Positions 38,076-47,669 of a stretch of 64,000 nucleotides of DNA are shown piece after piece. Numbering within the stretch: position 1 is the first letter of the stretch; every line of letters begins with the position of its first letter. The DNA comes from JBLIKP01 sp047635375. GTDB lineage: Bacteria > Bacteroidota > Bacteroidia > Sphingobacteriales > Sphingobacteriaceae. The notes below the pieces were generated by a model. It ran no database searches. It was not told where the DNA came from and saw nothing but the letters and a program-made list of their open reading frames with translations. Position numbers and translations under genes: made by a program. The DNA is taken from contig JBLIKP010000003.1 of assembly GCA_047635375.1 (NCBI GenBank), positions 1 to 64,000 on the forward strand, written 5' to 3'.

Positions 38076-40529
38076 ATGCAAAGTAAGCCATCAAATTTTT
38101 TAAGTCAAATGGATTTAACACATTTTAAAAATGTGTTGGATGCAAGTGTTCACGGGAAATTGAAAGAATTCCTAATTTCTCAGGTTAGCATTGATTCTCG
38201 AGCCAATGGAAATTTAAGTAATACACTATTTATTGCATTAAAAGGGGATAGACATGATGCCCATAAGTACATAGGTGATGTCTACGCTCAAGGCGGAAGG
38301 GTTTTCGTTGTAAATAAAAACTTCAAAATTCCAGCTAAATTGGAGGCCGACTGTTGTTTTTTCTCTGTTGAAAACACTTTAGTCGCCATGCAATCCCTTG
38401 CAAAACATTGCAGGTCCATGTTTACCGGGGATGTTATAGCCATAACAGGTAGTAATGGTAAAACCATGGTTAAAGAATGGCTTTTTCAAATGCTTGGTGA
38501 TGATTATGTGATTCATAGGAGTCCTAAAAGTTATAACTCACAGGTAGGTGTGGCGCTAAGCCTGTTGTCCCTAAATAACAGATATTCAATTTCAATAATT
38601 GAAGCTGGAATTTCTAAAGTTGGAGAAATGGAAAAATTGGAAGCAATGATCCAGCCCACATTTGGGGTTTTTACAAATTTGGGATCTGCACATAGCAGCG
38701 GATTTAATGGTCAGCCTCAAAAACTGCAGGAAAAGCTTAAATTATTTAAAAACTCCAAGAAAATACTCCTGCTTCAAGGTGTAAAGGAAGAAAACTCGAT
38801 TAACGGAATTGCGGTTGATAATAATCAGGACTCAACGTGTCGTATTCGACTTGAAAAAGTAGAAAATGATTATCATCTTGAAGTAGAGGTTCAAAATAAA
38901 ACAATCCTATTTTTAAGCCCCTTTAAAGACAGTGCATCCAATCAAAATTTATCATTGGTTATAGGTGTTGCACTATTCCTTAGTAAGGGAATGGATATCG
39001 ATATTATTCCAAAAAGAGTTAAAGGTCTTTCTCCAATAAACATGCGACTTGAAGTGATTCAAGGTGTGAGAAACGTTCAAATAATTAATGATAGTTATAG
39101 TAATGACCTGGATAGTTTAGCAATAGCCTTGAATTTTCTAAAAAGCCAAGCAGCGGGTGGCGAAAGCTGGGTTGTATTATCAGATATTTTAGAATCAGGT
39201 AAATCCTCAACAGAAATTTATTCACGTGTTAAGGAGCTGCTAAAATTTGCCGGAATAAAAAAATGGATTGGAATTGGTTCCCAAATTCAATCTCATGCAC
39301 CAAGTGGTAATGGGTTTTTAAATACTGAACAATTTTTAAAAGAATTTGACTTAACGGTCTTTAATAATAGTAATCTCCTACTCAAGGGAGCTAGAAAATT
39401 TCAATTTGAGGCAATTGTCAAAAAATTCCAAGAGAAAACCCACGAAACGGTTTTTGAAATCAGTTTAACCACGCTTGAGGAAAATTTCCATAATGTCCGT
39501 ACTCAACTGCCATTGGGTGTTAAAATTATGGCGATAGTAAAAGCATTTAGCTATGGGGCGGGAGCCTTTGAGATTGCCAAGTTATTACAATTTAATCAGG
39601 TAGATTATTTAGGAGTAGCCTATGTTGATGAGGGTGTAGAATTAAGAAATGAGGGGATAAAGGTCCCCATTTTGGTGATGAATCCTGAACTAACCGCCAT
39701 CGATCAAATCATAAATAACGACCTCAACATTGCAGTGTTTTCGTTAAAGATGTTGAAGGATCTCCATATAATTCACCAAAAGAAAAAGAAACAAATTAAG
39801 ATTCACCTAAAATTTGAGACCGGAATGAACCGTCTTGGAATTCATCCCAATGAGGTTTCGGAGGTTTCCTCTTTGTTAGATCCAGATGTTTTTGAATTAA
39901 ATGGTGTGTTTACCCATTTGGCTGCAGCCGATGAGCCAGAGCATGATGATTTTACCCAAAACCAATTTGATTGCTTTGACGAAATTGTGATTAAGTTAAA
40001 AACGGAATTAAACAGGCCTTTTTTGGCACATTGTTTAAATACTGCAGGGATAGGCCGATTCAGAGACTATGCTTACGACATGGTGAGAATGGGGATAGGA
40101 TTGTATGGTTTTGACCCTTCAGGGTCTTTAAGTGGGTTAAAACCGGCTGGTAGGCTAATAACCCATATTTCACAAATTAAATTCGTCGAAAAAGGTGATT
40201 CAGTCGGCTATTCTAGGAAATTTGTTGCGCCAATTGCCATGAAAATTGCCATCCTACCTATTGGATATGCCGATGGATTTCGGAGGTCATTGGGCAATGG
40301 ATTAGGACACGTTATTATAAAGGGGAAAAAAGTCCCAATTGTTGGAAACGTATGTATGGATATGACCATGGTAGATATCAGCAATATGGACGTCGAAGAA
40401 GGGTCTGAGGTCGAGATTTTCGGCGAAAGCCACACCCTTATGGAATTTTCCAAAGAAATGAATACTATTCCGTACGAAGTTTTAACGGGGATTTCCCAAC
40501 GTGTAAAGCGAATTTTCTATAGAGAATAA
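38076..40529 (+). CDS. Bifunctional MurF / alanine racemase fusion
   Basis: 817 residues. The N-terminal half (about 1-455) is a Mur ligase, UDP-MurNAc-tripeptide:D-Ala-D-Ala ligase, with P-loop ITGSNGKTMVKEW and central-domain motifs (SYNSQVGVALSLL; INDSYSNDLDS). The C-terminal half (about 465-817) is a PLP alanine racemase with the Schiff-base Lys489 in IVKAFSYG and the catalytic Tyr in IGYADGFRRS. The fused protein makes D-Ala and attaches D-Ala-D-Ala to the peptidoglycan precursor. The fusion is known in Bacteroidota. The P-loop has GKTMVK where GKTTVK is usual, a mild change. The start ATG is 63 bp from the recX start. Confidence 0.95.
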   Translation: MQSKPSNFLSQMDLTHFKNVLDASVHGKLKEFLISQVSIDSRANGNLSNTLFIALKGDRHDAHKYIGDVYAQGGRVFVVNKNFKIPAKLEADCCFFSVENTLVAMQSLAKHCRSMFTGDVIAITGSNGKTMVKEWLFQMLGDDYVIHRSPKSYNSQVGVALSLLSLNNRYSISIIEAGISKVGEMEKLEAMIQPTFGVFTNLGSAHSSGFNGQPQKLQEKLKLFKNSKKILLLQGVKEENSINGIAVDNNQDSTCRIRLEKVENDYHLEVEVQNKTILFLSPFKDSASNQNLSLVIGVALFLSKGMDIDIIPKRVKGLSPINMRLEVIQGVRNVQIINDSYSNDLDSLAIALNFLKSQAAGGESWVVLSDILESGKSSTEIYSRVKELLKFAGIKKWIGIGSQIQSHAPSGNGFLNTEQFLKEFDLTVFNNSNLLLKGARKFQFEAIVKKFQEKTHETVFEISLTTLEENFHNVRTQLPLGVKIMAIVKAFSYGAGAFEIAKLLQFNQVDYLGVAYVDEGVELRNEGIKVPILVMNPELTAIDQIINNDLNIAVFSLKMLKDLHIIHQKKKKQIKIHLKFETGMNRLGIHPNEVSEVSSLLDPDVFELNGVFTHLAAADEPEHDDFTQNQFDCFDEIVIKLKTELNRPFLAHCLNTAGIGRFRDYAYDMVRMGIGLYGFDPSGSLSGLKPAGRLITHISQIKFVEKGDSVGYSRKFVAPIAMKIAILPIGYADGFRRSLGNGLGHVIIKGKKVPIVGNVCMDMTMVDISNMDVEEGSEVEIFGESHTLMEFSKEMNTIPYEVLTGISQRVKRIFYRE

Positions 40530-40602
40530 GAAAAATAGTTTTTTCATTAGAAACAACCTACAGTATGTTTAGTTTTAGCCTTGAATTTTACCAATACATA
40601 AA

Positions 40603-41172
40603 ATGAAGAAATCTTTAAATTACTTTTTAAAAGGACTCCTATTTATAGTTCCAATTTTTATAAGCATCTATGTTATATACTGGGCCATAACCTCTATTGA
40701 TAATATTTTCGCATTTAGTATACCTGGACTGGGCTTGTTAATTGTGCTTGGAGGGACAACAGCAATTGGTTATTTCGTTAACTCTTTCATAACTAAGCCT
40801 TTTTTCGATTATTTTGAGGAGCAGATTTCAAAAATCCCTCTTTTTAAATTAATCTATACCAGTATAAAGGACCTTATGGAGGCTTTTGTTGGAGATGAGA
40901 AAAAATTTAAAGAATCAGTAATTATTGATCTGAATAATTCCGGTTTAAAGCGAATTGGTTTTATTACTGAAAAGGATCTGAGTTTACTAGATATGGAAGG
41001 ATATTTAGCGGTGTACTGCCCTCATTCTTATAATTTTTCAGGAAATCTTTTTTTAGTAGAATCTAAAAATGTAATCCCAATAAAATTAAATAGTGCTACA
41101 ATGATGAAATTTGTAGTTTCTGGGGGAGTAACTGATTTAAATGAAGATGTTGATACAAAACCTAAAAAATGA
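40603..41172 (+). CDS. DUF502 membrane protein
   Basis: 189 residues with two N-terminal transmembrane helices (about 8-30 and 42-62), then a soluble beta domain (RIGFITEKDLSLLDMEGYLAVYCP), as in DUF502. Function unknown; family members are inner-membrane proteins. Its last codons overlap the next start by 4 bp (ATGA), and it begins 73 bp after murF-alr, so it may be the third-from-last gene of that transcript. Confidence 0.85.
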   Translation: MKKSLNYFLKGLLFIVPIFISIYVIYWAITSIDNIFAFSIPGLGLLIVLGGTTAIGYFVNSFITKPFFDYFEEQISKIPLFKLIYTSIKDLMEAFVGDEKKFKESVIIDLNNSGLKRIGFITEKDLSLLDMEGYLAVYCPHSYNFSGNLFLVESKNVIPIKLNSATMMKFVVSGGVTDLNEDVDTKPKK

Positions 41173-41915
41173 TCCAAATAGGAACTGGAATTAATGCGTA
41201 TTTCTCTGCTTTTGGTTTTATCAAAAAGCATAAGTTATGGGGATATGTTTTTGTTCCGGGACTAATTAATCTTTTGATTTTAGCAGGTGTATTTTTATTT
41301 GCTTGGGAATTCTCTGGTTGGGCCGTAGAAAGCCTTTTAGCCTACTTTGGATATGCAGCATCTTTAGAAGGTTCGTGGTGGATTACACTTAGCACTTGGT
41401 TGGTTACGTTTGTAATTAGGACCTTATTGGTGGTTTCTTACTTCGCAATCTACAAAAATCTTATTTTGATAATAATGTCACCCATTATGGCATTTCTTAC
41501 TGAAAAATGTCTTGAAAAAATGGGAGAGACCGTTCCCGACTTCGATTGGATAAGCTTTTTAAAAAATGTATTACGTGGACTGCGGGTGGCCCTTGTGAAT
41601 ATTGTTAAAGAATTCATCCTGCTTATACTGGTTGGTTTGTTAATTTGGGTTCCTTTAATAGGGTTTTTAAGTCCTATACTGTTCTTTTCGATTTCGGCTT
41701 ATTTCTATGGGTATAGTATGATGGATTATGTTCACGAAGTTCGCGGATTAAGCCTTAAGGAGGGAAATAGAGAAGTGTGGCAACAAAAAGGTTTAAGCTT
41801 AACCTTAGGAGCTGGATTCTATGGAATCTTACTAATCCCTTTTATTGGACTTTTAATAGCTCCTAGTTTTGGCGTGGTTGCAACCGTGATATCAATGAAA
41901 AAATTAGACAAATGA
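41169..41915 (+). CDS. EI24/CysZ-like integral membrane protein
   Basis: 248 residues with about four long hydrophobic stretches and the EI24-type arrangement (N-terminal amphipathic start, then VFVPGLINLLILAGVF, and the loop ending FLTEKCLE). In other bacteria CysZ carries sulfate, but similarity at this level does not prove that here. The gene is coupled to both neighbours by 4-bp ATGA overlaps (DUF502 before, DksA-type zinc finger after). Confidence 0.78.
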   Translation: MIQIGTGINAYFSAFGFIKKHKLWGYVFVPGLINLLILAGVFLFAWEFSGWAVESLLAYFGYAASLEGSWWITLSTWLVTFVIRTLLVVSYFAIYKNLILIIMSPIMAFLTEKCLEKMGETVPDFDWISFLKNVLRGLRVALVNIVKEFILLILVGLLIWVPLIGFLSPILFFSISAYFYGYSMMDYVHEVRGLSLKEGNREVWQQKGLSLTLGAGFYGILLIPFIGLLIAPSFGVVATVISMKKLDK

Positions 41916-42247
41916 CAGAAGGAGAAAAAGCACTTTTACATGAAAAAATCATTGAACGTACCAAGGGTATGGAAGAATTGATCGCACGATTGGAAGAAGA
42001 AACAAAACCCATTTCTCCTGAAAATGCAATTGGTCGTATTAGCCGAATGGATGCTATCAATAATAAAAGTGTCAGCGAAGCTACATTGCGAGAGTCTAAA
42101 ATAAGGCTGGGCAGATTGAAATCAGCAATAGCAAATATTGGCGATAATGATTTTGGGAAATGCAAAATGTGCAAAGCTGAAATCCCTTTAGGTAGGTTAA
42201 TGATAATGCCTGAAACAATGCGATGTGTTTCATGTGCCCGGAAATAA
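41912..42247 (+). CDS. TraR/DksA-type C4 zinc-finger protein
   Basis: 111 residues: a helical coiled coil (about 1-80, EKALLHEKIIERTKGMEELIARLEEE in two short runs) and a C-terminal C4 zinc finger (CKMCKAEIPLGRL ... MRCVSCARK). DksA-family proteins enter the RNA polymerase secondary channel and modify initiation. This one is shorter than E. coli DksA (151). It is the last gene of a coupled set with DUF502 and the EI24-like gene. Confidence 0.85.
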   Translation: MTEGEKALLHEKIIERTKGMEELIARLEEETKPISPENAIGRISRMDAINNKSVSEATLRESKIRLGRLKSAIANIGDNDFGKCKMCKAEIPLGRLMIMPETMRCVSCARK

Positions 42248-42249
42248 AA

Positions 42250-42276
42250 AACGCTCAACCTAATGAGCGCTTTAAG
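42250..42276 (+). terminator. Weak terminator-like hairpin after the DksA-type gene
   Basis: A 6-bp stem (42252-42257 with 42264-42269) and a 6-nt loop, followed by only three T residues. It is in the right place but weak. Confidence 0.35.
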
Positions 42277-42334
42277 AGTAATTATTGTGCGATAATCACC
42301 ATTCCATAACAAGTAAACAAATTCTTTACAGAAA

Positions 42335-42898
42335 TTAATTCATTGTAGGATCCTCAGGATAGTTCGAAATCATTTCAAATTTTGATCCCATAGTAGATAA
42401 AATGTCTTTCCAGATTGATTCTGGTTTTTTTGAAAATATGTAATCACCAGGCCCTTCTGTAACAATCCATGAGTTTTCGCCAATCTCTTTTTCCAATTGA
42501 CCAACTCCCCAACCTGAATACCCAATGAAAAATTGGATATCGCTAGCCTTTATTTTGTGTTGACTAATAAGAACCTTTAATTTTTCAAAATCACCACCCC
42601 AGTATATGCCTTCTGCGATTTTAGATTCTTCATCACCAAGTTCAGCAATTCTATGAATAAAATGCAAGGTGTCTAATTGAACTGGACCACCCATTCTAAC
42701 ATTTGTTTCCAATTCACCTAGGTCATTAATTACCGCGCCAAGAGTAGTATCTAAAGGACGATTAAGAATATATCCTACTGTGCCTTGATTATTGTGTTCA
42801 GTAATATAAACTACTGATCGTTTAAAATTAGGATCAGGAAGAAAGGGTTCCGAAATTAAAAACTTTCCGCACTGTGGTGATTGGGTATTGATATTCAT
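42335..42898 (-). CDS. YqgE/AlgH family protein (DUF179)
   Basis: 187 residues, whole-length match to the family: SEPFLPDPNFKRSVVYITEH, GYILNRPLD, GGPVQLDTLHFIHR, FIGYSGWGVGQLEKEI and the C-terminal WKDILSTMGSKFEMISNYPEDP in two parts. Cytoplasmic, function unproven; AlgH was named as an alginate regulator in Pseudomonas but a general role is not settled. It is a single gene, divergent from the serine hydrolase gene, with about 200 bp between. Confidence 0.9.
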   Translation of the reverse strand: MNINTQSPQCGKFLISEPFLPDPNFKRSVVYITEHNNQGTVGYILNRPLDTTLGAVINDLGELETNVRMGGPVQLDTLHFIHRIAELGDEESKIAEGIYWGGDFEKLKVLISQHKIKASDIQFFIGYSGWGVGQLEKEIGENSWIVTEGPGDYIFSKKPESIWKDILSTMGSKFEMISNYPEDPTMN

Positions 42899-43103
42899 AA
42901 GGCTTTCTAATTTTTATTCAACATCCTTAAAAAAAGCAACAAATACATAAAATTATTATTTTAAGTATTTTGATTTTCAAGTTTATGACCCCAATGTTTG
43001 GTGGGGGTTGCACGAATGTTTTTTTAAGGGCACTTAAAAAACCTACATTAAAAAGGCTGCTAATTGTTTTCAAAAATTTATCTTCATTTTTTTAGGATTA
43101 AAG

Positions 43104-44624
43104 ATGAATTTAGTCCAAAAGGCAAAATGGTTCAATATGAAAAAACCTGAAATATTTTTTATTATTACCTGGATTCTAAGTCTTTTATGGCGATTTTATC
43201 ACGGTCCCTACGCTGATTTAGCCGTTTTATTTTCAGGGCTTTGCCTATTTGTGGCCTATTTAGTTTTTTCAAAGGGCTTGTTTGGACTTTCGTTAAAATA
43301 TCCAAGTGATAGGTATTACGAGATTTTTTCTGGGGCCATTTTTTCAATTGTTATACTTTTCTCAATTTTCTCAATTAGCCTTTGGAGCGATCTTTTTCCT
43401 TATTCCATCGCGGGTCTAGGTGTTTTTATTTTGGGGTGGTTGCCTTATCATGCTTACCGGTTCAATAAGAATCCTTCAAATGAGAATTTATTTTTAGGAA
43501 TCCGAGGAGGCGGGTTAGTTATTATTGCTTTTTTTGTGATTTTTAAATTCTTGACACCATATTTTTATTCTGATAGCACCGAACCTAGGGTAGAAAAGTC
43601 CATGGGGCTATCCGAAATTGAAATTAATAGATTAAATCAAGTGGTGGATTCTTTCCGTCAAGCGGAAGGAATTATTGGAATTGCAATAGGTGTTCATGCC
43701 AAAGGGGATTCATTTATTGCCGGATTTGGTCATGAAACCCGAGGTGGGAATGTCCCATCATCAAATTCGGTTTTTGGGATTGGTTCTGTCACCAAGCCCA
43801 TAGTAGGATCCTTATTTAGTTTGCTTGAGCAAGAGGGTAGAGTTTACTTAGAAGGTGAGTTTGAGTTTGGGAATGCCCATCTTTCGGAAAGGGTAAGTCA
43901 AATTACAAACAGGCAATTGTTATCTCATACCTCAGGCTTGCCTAGAATGCTCCCAGAATATTTTTCAGCTTTGATAAAGGCTCCAAAAAACCCATATAAG
44001 TTCATTTCCGATGAGGCTATAAAAGATTATTTAAGTGAGGCTAAATTTTCGGGAAATCCACTTATGAAGTTAGAATATTCTAACCTAGGCTATGCCTTGC
44101 TTGCTCAATCCCTAACCCAATTGGGAGGTATTCCTTATAATAATGGTTTAGGACTAGAAAGATTATTTAAAGATTATGTGTTTCAACCACTTGAAATGGT
44201 AAACACCTCAGTTTTCCCTAATGGGCTGAGTTTAACTGGAAGGTATAATCCCTCAGGAAAGGAAATGCCTATGTGGTCCACACAAAATCATCATGGGGCT
44301 TTTGCCGTTAACAGCACCGTTAATGATTTGTTAATTTATTTGGAGGCCCATATGAGTTATGAAGAGGATCTTTTTCATAAGGGTATAAAACATACCTTAA
44401 TTCCATTGTTGGATTTTGAAGACAATGAAAGTGTGGGCTACGGCTGGCAGATAAATAAAAAAGGTGAGGACTTAACCTATTGGCATAGTGGTGCAACCTT
44501 TTACAGCAGTAGCTTTGTATATTTCAACCCTAAAGCGGATGTTTCCATAGTAATTCTTAGTAATACAGGCGTTCCTGTCGATGGCTTGGCTCAAATATTA
44601 CTGAGGGAATTCTTAATGAAATAA
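43104..44624 (+). CDS. Membrane-anchored class C beta-lactamase-like serine hydrolase
   Basis: 506 residues. The N-terminal 165 residues hold about five transmembrane helices; the rest is a serine hydrolase of the penicillin-binding/class C fold. The three active-site motifs are present: Ser228-Val-Thr-Lys231 (SxxK), Tyr325-Ser-Asn327 (YxN) and His461-Ser-Gly463 (HxG, where KTG is usual). The fold suits D-amino-acid peptidase, esterase or beta-lactamase activity. ATG at 43137 (MKKPEIF) is another possible start. It lies just upstream of a BlaI operator and blaI-type gene, but the operator is downstream of it, so control by BlaI is not shown. Confidence 0.85.
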   Translation: MNLVQKAKWFNMKKPEIFFIITWILSLLWRFYHGPYADLAVLFSGLCLFVAYLVFSKGLFGLSLKYPSDRYYEIFSGAIFSIVILFSIFSISLWSDLFPYSIAGLGVFILGWLPYHAYRFNKNPSNENLFLGIRGGGLVIIAFFVIFKFLTPYFYSDSTEPRVEKSMGLSEIEINRLNQVVDSFRQAEGIIGIAIGVHAKGDSFIAGFGHETRGGNVPSSNSVFGIGSVTKPIVGSLFSLLEQEGRVYLEGEFEFGNAHLSERVSQITNRQLLSHTSGLPRMLPEYFSALIKAPKNPYKFISDEAIKDYLSEAKFSGNPLMKLEYSNLGYALLAQSLTQLGGIPYNNGLGLERLFKDYVFQPLEMVNTSVFPNGLSLTGRYNPSGKEMPMWSTQNHHGAFAVNSTVNDLLIYLEAHMSYEEDLFHKGIKHTLIPLLDFEDNESVGYGWQINKKGEDLTYWHSGATFYSSSFVYFNPKADVSIVILSNTGVPVDGLAQILLREFLMK

Positions 44625-44628
44625 TATA

Positions 44629-44675
44629 AACTAAGAGGTTAGTTGTATAACTAAAAAATTAGTTATACATTTAGT
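44629..44675 (+). promoter_or_regulatory. BlaI-type operator before the repressor gene
   Basis: A dyad TTAGTTGTATAACTAA (44639-44654), then after 4 bp a second related site starting TTAGTTATAC (44659-44674), and an upstream AACTAA half-site (44629-44634). The palindrome, its closeness to the repressor ATG (44678) and the repetition all fit autoregulation by the BlaI-like protein. Confidence 0.7.
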
Positions 44676-44677
44676 CC

Positions 44678-45049
44678 ATGATGAAAATGGAATTAACAAA
44701 AGCAGAGGAGCAGGTAATGCAAATCCTTTGGAAATTGGAAAAGGCGTTCGTCAAGGAAATTATTAGTGAAATGCCTAAGCCAAAACCTGCCTACAATACT
44801 GTGTCTACAATTGTTAGAATTCTAGAGGAAAAAGGAATTGTTGCTTATTCCTCGTTTGGTAAATCTCATCAGTATTATCCAAACTTATCCAAAGAACAAT
44901 ACACTGATTTTCAATTAAATAAAATTACTACGAACTATTTTAAAGGGAATTTTGCCAACTTGGTAAGTTTCTTTGTAAAGGAAAATAACGTTGATATAGC
45001 TGAGGTTGAATTTTTGCTAAATAAAATTAAGGAAGGGGATAATGAATAA
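44678..45049 (+). CDS. BlaI/MecI-family repressor
   Basis: 123 residues: an N-terminal winged helix (LTKAEEQVMQILWKLEKAFV ... YNTVSTIVRILEEKG) and a C-terminal dimerisation helix. Family members bind palindromic operators and are cut by the partner M56 peptidase when a beta-lactam or cell-wall signal is sensed. Start codons at 44678, 44681 and 44687 are possible. It overlaps the M56 gene by 8 bp. The palindromes in the 50 bp upstream are likely its binding sites. Confidence 0.92.
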   Translation: MMKMELTKAEEQVMQILWKLEKAFVKEIISEMPKPKPAYNTVSTIVRILEEKGIVAYSSFGKSHQYYPNLSKEQYTDFQLNKITTNYFKGNFANLVSFFVKENNVDIAEVEFLLNKIKEGDNE

Positions 45050-46295
45050 TTTCATCACCTATTTTGTGTTATCCAACCTTTGTTTGTTGGTCTTCTATAT
45101 TTTATATAGGGTAACTTTTAGTGGTACTACATTGTTTAAAGAATCTCGTTTTTTCTTGAATGGAACAGTGCTTTTAGCTTTATTTATTCCGTTTTTCTCA
45201 GGAGTTTTTAAATCACCTACTCTTAACCAGGAGCTCAAAACTATCTATTCCTTGGATGAAGTACTGGTTAATGGTACACAATTGGCAATGGCTCCCCTTG
45301 AATCAATAAATTTAAATTGGTTTGTTGTTTGGCTTTATATTATTGGAGCTTGTATTATGCTGGCCAAATTGGTTGTTTCATTTATCAAAATATTTTCCTA
45401 CCTAAGGAAATTCAAAATTCTTAATAAGAAAGGCCTTAAGGTAGTGCTAACCAAGGGGGAGATGCCAATTTTTACCTTCATGGGTTACCTTTTCTGGAAT
45501 ACCTCCATTTCAGTAACCCAAACCGAAAAAAATAATATAATAAGGCATGAATTAACCCATCTGAGAGAAAGACATGGCCTAGATATATTGCTGTTTGAAT
45601 TTTTAAAAATTGTAATGTGGTTCAACCCCTTAGTTTATACATTAAGAAATGAAATAGGGGTGGTTCATGAGTTTTTAGCCGACAAAGGCGCAATTAGAAA
45701 TCAGAAAGTTTCAATCTATGGACGCCTTTTGTTCAATCAATTGTTTGAAAGGACAAAATTATCAAATGTTAATTATTTCAATCAATCACAAATAAAAAAT
45801 AGAATTATTATGATTACCAAAAGTAAAACCCCAAATCCATTAAATTGGAGATCATGGACCTTAGTCCTTTTTATGATTGCTACCTTTTCAATAGTAGCAT
45901 GCTCTGAAGCTATTGATTCATCCCCAGAATCCATCCAAGCGAACATTGAACAACCATATAGACCAGATTCAATTTATCAAGTAGCGGAACAAATGCCAGA
46001 GTTTGAAGGCGGTTTTGATGCATTGGTTAAGTTTATTGGCAAGGAATTAGTTTATCCCCAAGAAGCCAAAAAAGGTTCAATCGAGGGGAAAGTGTTTATT
46101 CAATTTGTAGTTGACCAAAATGGGAGTGTTTCAAACGTTGAGATTTTAAAAGGGGTGGAAGCTTCAATAGACAACGAAGCAGTAAGAGTTGTTCAAGCTT
46201 TGCCAAAATATGCTAAACCAGGCTTCCAAAACGGAAAACCTGTAAAGGTTCAATTTGTCCTTCCAATCGATTTTAGACTTGGTCCTGACCAATAA
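45042..46295 (+). CDS. BlaR1-type M56 membrane peptidase with C-terminal TonB domain
   Basis: 417 residues. Transmembrane helices at about 5-25, 35-55, 85-110 and 275-300 surround an M56 zinc peptidase with His169-Glu-x-x-His173 (HELTH). Outside the membrane, instead of a penicillin-binding sensor, there is a TonB C-terminal domain (about 330-417: YPQEAKKGSIEGKVFIQFVV, then VSNVEILKGV). This arrangement occurs in Bacteroidota. It probably cuts the BlaI-like repressor upon a signal coming through the TonB-like part; the signal is unknown. Confidence 0.9.
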   Translation: MNNFITYFVLSNLCLLVFYILYRVTFSGTTLFKESRFFLNGTVLLALFIPFFSGVFKSPTLNQELKTIYSLDEVLVNGTQLAMAPLESINLNWFVVWLYIIGACIMLAKLVVSFIKIFSYLRKFKILNKKGLKVVLTKGEMPIFTFMGYLFWNTSISVTQTEKNNIIRHELTHLRERHGLDILLFEFLKIVMWFNPLVYTLRNEIGVVHEFLADKGAIRNQKVSIYGRLLFNQLFERTKLSNVNYFNQSQIKNRIIMITKSKTPNPLNWRSWTLVLFMIATFSIVACSEAIDSSPESIQANIEQPYRPDSIYQVAEQMPEFEGGFDALVKFIGKELVYPQEAKKGSIEGKVFIQFVVDQNGSVSNVEILKGVEASIDNEAVRVVQALPKYAKPGFQNGKPVKVQFVLPIDFRLGPDQ

Positions 46296-46394
46296 ACTAA
46301 GTTTTTAAGTAATAACAATCCTACTAGTTAGTGGTTTAATTCTATTTTATAATTTAATTTAATGTTTGGGCATACCTTTTGACGTATAACTGGT

Positions 46395-47038
46395 ATGAGA
46401 ATATTAGCCACTATCATATTTTTTACTCTTACCTGTCTTTTTTCTGCTAACGCACAGCAAAGACAATTTGAAATTGGCTTGAAGACCTCCCTTTCTAAAT
46501 CTTCAGGTTATTTAATTTCATCTACAAACATGAATGAATCCGCCTTTAGTTTAAATAATGGGGTTGAATTCCGCACTTACCATAAAAGGAGGCCTATTGC
46601 ATTTTCAATGGGTGTTAATTTAATGGACCGCGGTTATCAAGCAACTAAATCATTTACTCAATACCAAGGTTCTGAGGAGATTTCTACAACTAGAAATTAC
46701 CAGGAGCACAACTATTATGTAAACGTTCCTTTAATGGTTGGTTTTAGCTGGGAAAACTTTATGCTTTCGCTGGACCTGGCGTAAGTGTGAAAATAGGTAG
46801 TAAGCTTGAAATTGATGGAAATACAGTTTCAACTAATGAGTCTTATTCTCCATAAGCATTATTTGTAGCGCAGGGAATCCTAGGATATAAGCATAGAGTT
46901 TCAAATCAGTTTTCAGTTGCTTTAGAAGCGATTGTTCAACCTTCACTTTCAAATAGCCAAATCTCATATGCTGGAAGTATTGGGCTATTTTACGGATTCG
47001 GAAAGCCTTCATGTTTTTTAACTCTTAGAAATATTTAA
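46395..47038 (+). pseudogene. Broken outer-membrane beta-barrel gene
   Basis: An open start (MRILATIIFFTLTCLF, signal peptide ending NAQQ) runs for about 125 codons of porin-like sequence, then shifts frame near 46770. In the new frame AGPGVSVKIGS continues the barrel, with an in-frame TAA at 46853-46855, then ALFVAQGILGYKHRVSNQFS and a final SIGLFYGFG strand. Two lesions remain, so the product is lost or truncated. It lies directly after the M56 gene and before a terminator. A programmed frameshift is unlikely because the second stop would still block it. Confidence 0.85.
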
Positions 47039-47062
47039 GAAATACTAGAAAGTAAAGTTATA

Positions 47063-47096
47063 AAAGTCATTATCTAAGGATGATGGCTTTTTTTTT
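47063..47096 (+). terminator. Terminator after the broken beta-barrel gene
   Basis: A 10-bp stem with two G-U pairs (left arm from 47063, right arm ending 47090) and an 8-nt loop, then a run of T residues. Confidence 0.75.
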
Positions 47097-47134
47097 GTGA
47101 AATTTTAGGTTTAATTTGGAGGAAAATTTAAACC

Positions 47135-47575
47135 ATGAGAATTTACCCAGCCCTTCTTTTATTTTTCCTTATTGGATGCTCTTCCCAAAAAAACATACCC
47201 CAGGCAGGCCCTGAAAACATCCCGAAAGAATCCATATTCATTGGCGAAGGAGGAGGTTTTACAGGAGCTTTTTCTGGATATGAAGTATTTAGAAACGGGC
47301 AAATTGTGAAATGGGAGAGGAATGAATCTAACCAAATGGACTCTTCAAAATGGTCCAAAAAAGATTACTATATAGTAGAAGATTTTTTCATTAGAATTGA
47401 TAGAAATGGTTTTAAGGAAATGATCTTAATAGATCCTGGAAATTATTATTACACTTTGGAAACTCGGTATTTAGATTCAACCCATTCAATAACTTGGGGA
47501 GGAAACAACAAAAAGCCACCAACAATAATAACGGAGTTTTATGCAGAATTAAAAAAGTTGTGTCAAGGCCTCTAA
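47135..47575 (+). CDS. Small lipoprotein of unknown function
   Basis: 146 residues. Signal peptide with lipobox FLIGC (acylated Cys near residue 15). The mature part is a small mixed alpha/beta domain (GEGGGFTGAFSGYEVFRNGQ in one stretch). The first part resembles small Bacteroidota lipoproteins that carry an FTGxxxxYxV pattern, but I cannot name a family. It stands alone between a terminator and the LysE gene. Confidence 0.65.
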   Translation: MRIYPALLLFFLIGCSSQKNIPQAGPENIPKESIFIGEGGGFTGAFSGYEVFRNGQIVKWERNESNQMDSSKWSKKDYYIVEDFFIRIDRNGFKEMILIDPGNYYYTLETRYLDSTHSITWGGNNKKPPTIITEFYAELKKLCQGL

Positions 47576-47669
47576 AAAATCATGATTGAGGAGAAATAAA
47601 GACGTAGATTATTGGCAAATCCTATTTCAAACATTAATTTCGTTCACACTATAAAATATCTTGTTATTA

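Noticed and set aside
46395..47038. Programmed frameshift in the barrel gene
   Set aside because: A second in-frame stop remains after the shift and no slippery motif is evident.
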